Source of the DNA: CAWFKW01 sp963816535
Lineage (GTDB): Bacteria > Bacteroidota > Ignavibacteria > Tepidaquicellales > OLB5
Length of the DNA: 64,000 nucleotides
Direction of reading: 5' to 3'
Assembly (NCBI GenBank): GCA_963816535.1
Contig: CAWFKW010000003.1
Span: 620,001 to 684,000, forward strand
In this document: positions 60,097 through 64,000 of the stretch, one piece after another
Numbering within the stretch: position 1 is the first letter of the stretch
Layout: each line of letters opens with the position of its first letter
The notes under the pieces: model-generated
What the model was told of the DNA's origin: nothing
Databases searched by the model: none
Seen by the model: only the letters and a program-made list of their open reading frames with translations
Position numbers and translations under genes: made by a program

Positions 60097-63000
60097 TTAG
60101 AAACTTTGTAGTCTTTCTTGAGGCGTAAATATGGCCATCTTAATAACCCGTGTCCCGATACCGGGAGCGTTAATATACGCAATGTAAATACCGCTCGCGA
60201 CCGGAATTGCATCTGTATTAAGCAAGTCCCAATTAATAGTCGTTGTGTTATCGTCTTTGACTATTTTTCTTACGAGATTACCGTTCAGCGAATAAATGTA
60301 TATAGAAGCTGATTTAGGCATTCTCATAAATTTTACGAACCTGTCGGTAGTACTAGTTTCCTGGGATTGTCCGCCGTAATATGGATTAGGAACAACCCTG
60401 ATATTCTGCAGCTCGCCGTTTGTCTGCGCCAAAGAGAGACTGCCAAGAGTAGGAGCAGTCGTGCTTACTTCTGCCACCGTCAAAAACCCGGGTGTTGCAT
60501 ACTGCCGCAGCTGTGTATATGGTATGATGGTCAGCACGTCGCCGTTAGCGTAAGCAGGATTATTGCTCAACAGCCTTGGCCACCAAACATAATATAAGTC
60601 CAAATTCCTGACCTGGGTCGGGAACTGAATGTTCTTGGTTGTATAGAACGTATTTGGCGTCGTCGAATATGTTGAAGCAAATATATAAAGCATTTCAAAA
60701 CCGCCATCGGGCTTAAATTTGGGATTCCAGGTGCCGCTGCTATCTCCGTCATAGAAAGCGCAGTTCAGCTGCCTTGGAGCCGTCATTGGCGAATCAAGAG
60801 GATCGTACATCTCAACGGTAAACGGAACATCAACATAATCCTGATAAGGAGAATTATTTAAAGCTCCTTTGTACCTGTAAGCCTTTTGCGTCTGTCCGAA
60901 GTTAATTCTAACTCTCGGCAGCGTATTAGTGGCTAAATATTGAGTATAAATGGCGCTCTTGAAACCCAGCTTGAATGATAAGCTATCCAGCCAGGCAAGT
61001 CCCATGGACATGCTTTGCATTGGCGCATATTTACCGCTCGGATTGATTGCGAACACGTTGGTATCGACGCCCGCAAAATTGCGCGTTCCGCCGGTATAAG
61101 TCCATCCTTTGCCGCTTGTTTGGGCGCCCGGTCCCGGATCCTTTATGACGCCAAAGTTAGCCGCTGTAATTGTATCGGCCTTGAATATAATTCCATCCAA
61201 AATGAACGCCTTGTTGTCAAGCGCGCTAATATTTGTTGAATTTCTTCCAATCGTATCAACTTGCGAATTCATTATTCTGACAATATTCCATGAATTAGCC
61301 GTTTGCCACACCATCTGGTATCTTGCCGTAATGACCTTTTTGGGGTCCACAACAACAGGAAGGAAACTTCTGTCTGTCCTGTTTGATACCAACGTATCCA
61401 GATTTTTATTAATGAAGCTGGAACCCATTATCGGATAATTCGGTGTAACGGACAACACCTGCGCCGAGATTGGGTTTTTCAATACCTTAAAACCTATAGC
61501 AGTATGACCCTGGGCATTAACTCCCGTGTTAACTCCATAGGCAACAACAGAAAATTTGTAGTCCTGCCCGTTAATAAAGAAATCATTTGAGCCGTTTGGA
61601 TAAGCGTTGTGGCTCAGCGTAATGATTCTTGAAACCCCCTTATTAGTTCCATAAGTAACAGGAATGTATTCAACCTGAGTTTCACCGTTTGGTTGTGAAA
61701 CCTGTATGCTGTCATATACATGAGTTCCTGCCGAATCTACGCTATTAATTACATCATAAACTGCAAGCAATGACCTGTCAGTAGCTGCATCTCCGCCGGT
61801 GCCCGGCCTGATTTGATAAACTTCGTATCCTTCAAAATTCCAAAAACCCGTCGAATCGATGAAATCATATACGTGGTAGTACTCCGAGGTATCGCCCCAG
61901 TATAGCGTAATGTTTCCATCTCCATCAGCGACCGTATTGACCTTTGGCGGCACAGGAAGCGGAATCGCGTGGAAATTACGGTCATATATGGCCTGAACCA
62001 CTTTGGCATTATTGATCAGTTTACAAACGCTGGCAACATTATCTCCGCCACGTTCAACAAATATGCCGATAACTACCGTCTGCGTATCGTTTGCGTTCAT
62101 TGTGAAAGGACCGCTCGCCTGAATAAATCTTCTGTCGGTCGATGAACTATCATACCATCCCTGTCTGTTACCGCTGCAATAACCGTTTGTACCGACTGTA
62201 TTATAAGCATAGTGAGAATTATATCCCCCCACCCAATTACGAATCGGCACTCCGCACCCATTATTTCCTTTCATAAAATTATACCCTGCTACGGCATTAT
62301 CAGGATCGCCAATACACGGGTCCTGAGAATTCACAAAATAGTTAAAGCCTGTCATCCCCATTTCCTGATATCCTATAAGCGTATCATATGGCAGCCTGGT
62401 CGTATCAGCAGGATTTCCCGTGAAGATCAACGGTCCCTGCAAATATTTTTGACCAGTTGCCGGAGGCGCTGAGCCGTACTCAAGGTCGAAATTAGTCGCA
62501 TTATAAATAAATCCAAGGCTTAACGCGCTATCGCATCCTACAGCGTCATCAGCAGCATTTCCAAGATCGACATCGTTAACTATGCAGGAATAAGTGCTAT
62601 CCCACCTGTTGGCGCTTTTATTTATAATCCAGAATTTGTTGAAATACATGTCCTGCAAACCGGGTGAGTTGAACGCAAATGCGACCTGATGAATTTCAAC
62701 GCCAAGAGGCAAGGTGCCTCCGGGAAGAGAAATATCATGGTTATGTACGTTATTGGTGCAATTTGAATAATCTATATAAGAACAATAAACAATTTCGTCC
62801 GGCGTAGCATCGCTGTTGCCTATTCCGGGCCTGTCTCCTCCGGGACCCGGCTGGTAACCTGGAATTCCGTTAACTTCAACATACGGCGCGCCCAGATCGA
62901 CCGGCCATGAGCTCCATGGGTCGTATGTAATCACATAAGTGTGTCCGCCCGCAACTTTGTTTGTTGTACCCCCATTAATAAAATTAGGGTCGGTCAGGTT

Positions 63001-63453
63001 TACATGATAAGCCTTAAACCGCGGATCTGAACAAACCGACGAAGGGGGCACAGAGCCGGGAACAGGTACATTTCCCGGAGTAAAAATAGAAGCGTACAAA
63101 GAGACCGCAGTTCTCAAATCTCCGTTAACTTTAGCGCCGATCCAAATACCCGTCGAGTAATCACAGGCAAGTCTTTGGCTGGCCGTAACCGGCCAAATTA
63201 AACCGGCAATTGATGATGCGTAAGTAACTTTGTCGTAATTAAAAATACCGTCGCTCCTGATGCAGGTGTTTAAATTATTCGCCTGCAAAAATATATTACT
63301 CACAGGAGCAAAGGACTGGATATTCGGCGGGATCTTTCCCGTCCTCCTATCCGGCGCCTCTTTGGCGAAAGATAACGTCGCCAAAAATAATATAATTAGC
63401 GCCGCCGAACAGTATTTTAAAAATATTTTGTTAATATTAATTATATTTTTCAT
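60097..63453 (-). CDS. Large surface protein with T9SS-type C-terminal domain
   Basis: A 1118-residue exported protein: signal segment IFLKYCSAALIILFLATLSFA, then about 900 residues rich in Gly, Asn, Asp and aromatic residues with extracellular beta-type sequence. The start of the mature part (LNTCIRSDGIFNYDK, TGIWIGAKVNGDLRTAVS) and DFIDSTGFWNFEGYEVYQIR are typical of large Ignavibacteria-type surface proteins of unknown function. The C-terminus is a sorting-type domain: NIRVVPNPYYGG, IYIYSLNGNLVRKI, INWDLLN, VASGIYIAYI, RVIKMAIFTP. No enzyme motif is recognised. It follows the TonB-dependent receptor gene by 25 bp and precedes the PorV/PorQ gene by 33 bp, so receptor, surface protein and shuttle form one operon. 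Confidence 0.8.
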   Translation of the reverse strand: MKNIININKIFLKYCSAALIILFLATLSFAKEAPDRRTGKIPPNIQSFAPVSNIFLQANNLNTCIRSDGIFNYDKVTYASSIAGLIWPVTASQRLACDYSTGIWIGAKVNGDLRTAVSLYASIFTPGNVPVPGSVPPSSVCSDPRFKAYHVNLTDPNFINGGTTNKVAGGHTYVITYDPWSSWPVDLGAPYVEVNGIPGYQPGPGGDRPGIGNSDATPDEIVYCSYIDYSNCTNNVHNHDISLPGGTLPLGVEIHQVAFAFNSPGLQDMYFNKFWIINKSANRWDSTYSCIVNDVDLGNAADDAVGCDSALSLGFIYNATNFDLEYGSAPPATGQKYLQGPLIFTGNPADTTRLPYDTLIGYQEMGMTGFNYFVNSQDPCIGDPDNAVAGYNFMKGNNGCGVPIRNWVGGYNSHYAYNTVGTNGYCSGNRQGWYDSSSTDRRFIQASGPFTMNANDTQTVVIGIFVERGGDNVASVCKLINNAKVVQAIYDRNFHAIPLPVPPKVNTVADGDGNITLYWGDTSEYYHVYDFIDSTGFWNFEGYEVYQIRPGTGGDAATDRSLLAVYDVINSVDSAGTHVYDSIQVSQPNGETQVEYIPVTYGTNKGVSRIITLSHNAYPNGSNDFFINGQDYKFSVVAYGVNTGVNAQGHTAIGFKVLKNPISAQVLSVTPNYPIMGSSFINKNLDTLVSNRTDRSFLPVVVDPKKVITARYQMVWQTANSWNIVRIMNSQVDTIGRNSTNISALDNKAFILDGIIFKADTITAANFGVIKDPGPGAQTSGKGWTYTGGTRNFAGVDTNVFAINPSGKYAPMQSMSMGLAWLDSLSFKLGFKSAIYTQYLATNTLPRVRINFGQTQKAYRYKGALNNSPYQDYVDVPFTVEMYDPLDSPMTAPRQLNCAFYDGDSSGTWNPKFKPDGGFEMLYIFASTYSTTPNTFYTTKNIQFPTQVRNLDLYYVWWPRLLSNNPAYANGDVLTIIPYTQLRQYATPGFLTVAEVSTTAPTLGSLSLAQTNGELQNIRVVPNPYYGGQSQETSTTDRFVKFMRMPKSASIYIYSLNGNLVRKIVKDDNTTTINWDLLNTDAIPVASGIYIAYINAPGIGTRVIKMAIFTPQERLQSF

Positions 63454-63478
63454 AATCTATTTGACTCCATAATTTTTA

Positions 63479-64000
63479 TTAAAAGAACATTCTCAAACCA
63501 AGCCTTACCTGTCTTGGAGGGCCATAATTATTAATTGCATGAGACCTGATATTATATAAATCCGCGGCCGCAGGTCCGTTTTGGTTTATCCATTGCTGGC
63601 CGGGATAGCTATCAAGCCAGCCTGTGCTGCCGGGGTCGCCTGTCGCATTAAACACTGCGCTAACCAGCTCGCTGTTCAGAACGTTCGTCGCCAGCAAGTA
63701 TATATCTACGTTCAGTTTCTTGAACAATGTTACGGTCTTATCTATCTTCAGATCCAGTTCAAGATTCCACGGTCCGTAGAGTGAATTGATGCCGCCTGTA
63801 GGATGGTTTCCAAGGTTGCTCGAAACAACTGAAAGAGGATCGGTGGAATTATCTTCAGGAGTATACGGCCTGCCGGAATTAAAGTTGAATAACAAGTTTA
63901 CGCCGAGTCTTTGAAGTATCGCGCCCCAAGCGCCTTTCGGAACGTCATCGGATCCGCCAAACCTGTAATCAAGCTCTATGGTTCCTGTATGTCTTTGGTC
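63479..64000 (-). CDS. TonB-dependent receptor, C-terminal end (5' end outside the window)
   Basis: The frame is open to the end of the window, leaving about 173 C-terminal residues of a receptor that would be roughly 900-1100 residues long. Seen are the late barrel strands: GTIELDYRFGGSDDVPK, LQRLGVNLLFNFNSGRPYTP, WNLELDLKIDKTVTLF, LNVDIYLLATNVLN and the terminal QVRLGLRMFF ending in aromatic Phe, as required for outer-membrane barrel assembly. The FNFNSGRPYTP and NVLN segments are typical of TonB-dependent receptors of Bacteroidetes-type organisms. The plug and TonB box lie beyond the window. The large sorting-domain protein lies 25 bp downstream. Confidence 0.82.
   Translation of the reverse strand, partial: DQRHTGTIELDYRFGGSDDVPKGAWGAILQRLGVNLLFNFNSGRPYTPEDNSTDPLSVVSSNLGNHPTGGINSLYGPWNLELDLKIDKTVTLFKKLNVDIYLLATNVLNSELVSAVFNATGDPGSTGWLDSYPGQQWINQNGPAAADLYNIRSHAINNYGPPRQVRLGLRMFF

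Noticed and set aside
1..64000. tRNA, rRNA, riboswitch or CRISPR array
   Set aside because: No cloverleaf with a GTTCRA-type T-arm, conserved riboswitch core or regularly spaced repeat was seen by eye; a covariance-model scan was not possible here.
1..64000. Complete insertion sequence or prophage
   Set aside because: No intact transposase or phage structural gene is present; XerD at 44987 is the housekeeping recombinase.

Overview
The window looks like a chromosomal contig from a Gram-negative member of the Bacteroidetes/Chlorobi group, most likely an Ignavibacteria-type organism. The clues are surface proteins ending in a type IX secretion (T9SS) sorting domain with the 'QNYPNPFNP' signature, a PorV/PorQ-type outer-membrane protein, a GWxTD-domain protein, LPS genes (kdsA, lptB), moderate-to-low GC content, and a mix of strong Shine-Dalgarno sites and starts with none. 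No rRNA or tRNA gene was recognised. No CRISPR array or complete mobile element was seen.

Layout. 1-6.2 kb: the 3' part of an amidohydrolase, a SpoU/TrmH methyltransferase, a large outer-membrane-type protein and an L,D-transpeptidase lipoprotein. 6.6-9.2 kb: an ECF sigma factor, small membrane or secreted proteins, a stand-alone receiver protein and an unlisted 59-residue protein. 9.4-15.3 kb: a 1518-residue CHASE3/PAS/GAF histidine kinase translationally coupled to an NtrC-type sigma-54 activator. 15.3-21.9 kb: an AT-rich accessory stretch of secreted proteins, small proteins and decayed or frameshifted genes, ending in a tyrosine-recombinase remnant. 22-31.6 kb: a YkgJ protein, a His-tailed membrane protein, a flippase, a frameshifted T9SS BNR/beta-helix surface protein and three tandem paralogous secreted proteins. 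31.6-50.8 kb: housekeeping genes (nadC, thioesterase, glcD-like, kdsA, ligA, rodZ-like, ygfZ-like, class I aldolase, EamA, Gfo/Idh/MocA, cca, xerD, HD phosphohydrolase, APC permease). 51-57.4 kb: a tightly packed operon, YbbR - CPBP - pdxJ - sirtuin - tnaA - lptB - PIG-L deacetylase - zincin. 57.5-64 kb: GWxTD protein, PorV/PorQ protein, large sorting-domain protein and the end of a TonB-dependent receptor.

Main discovery. The kinase/NtrC pair sits in the middle of what looks like its own regulon. Four sigma-54-type promoters (-24/-12) each have a TGACAA-N2-TTGTCA-like palindrome upstream: minus strand near 9.3 kb, and plus strand near 15.48, 15.95 and 19.18 kb. The palindrome centre lies 57.5, 58.5, 58.5 and 67.5 bp from the -24 GG, the same helical face with one extra turn in the fourth. 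They would drive the receiver/small-protein/outer-membrane operon, a short terminator-bounded transcript that is either a decayed small gene or a small RNA, a secreted/small membrane/beta-barrel operon, and an operon with a tandem NBR1-type Ig protein. The functional link is inferred; the motifs and spacings are read directly from the sequence.

Several genes carry single-base frameshifts or stops (17.4-18.9 kb, 20.5-21.2 kb, 25.4-29.8 kb, the 21.5 kb integrase remnant). These are either real decay, possible phase variation, or assembly errors.
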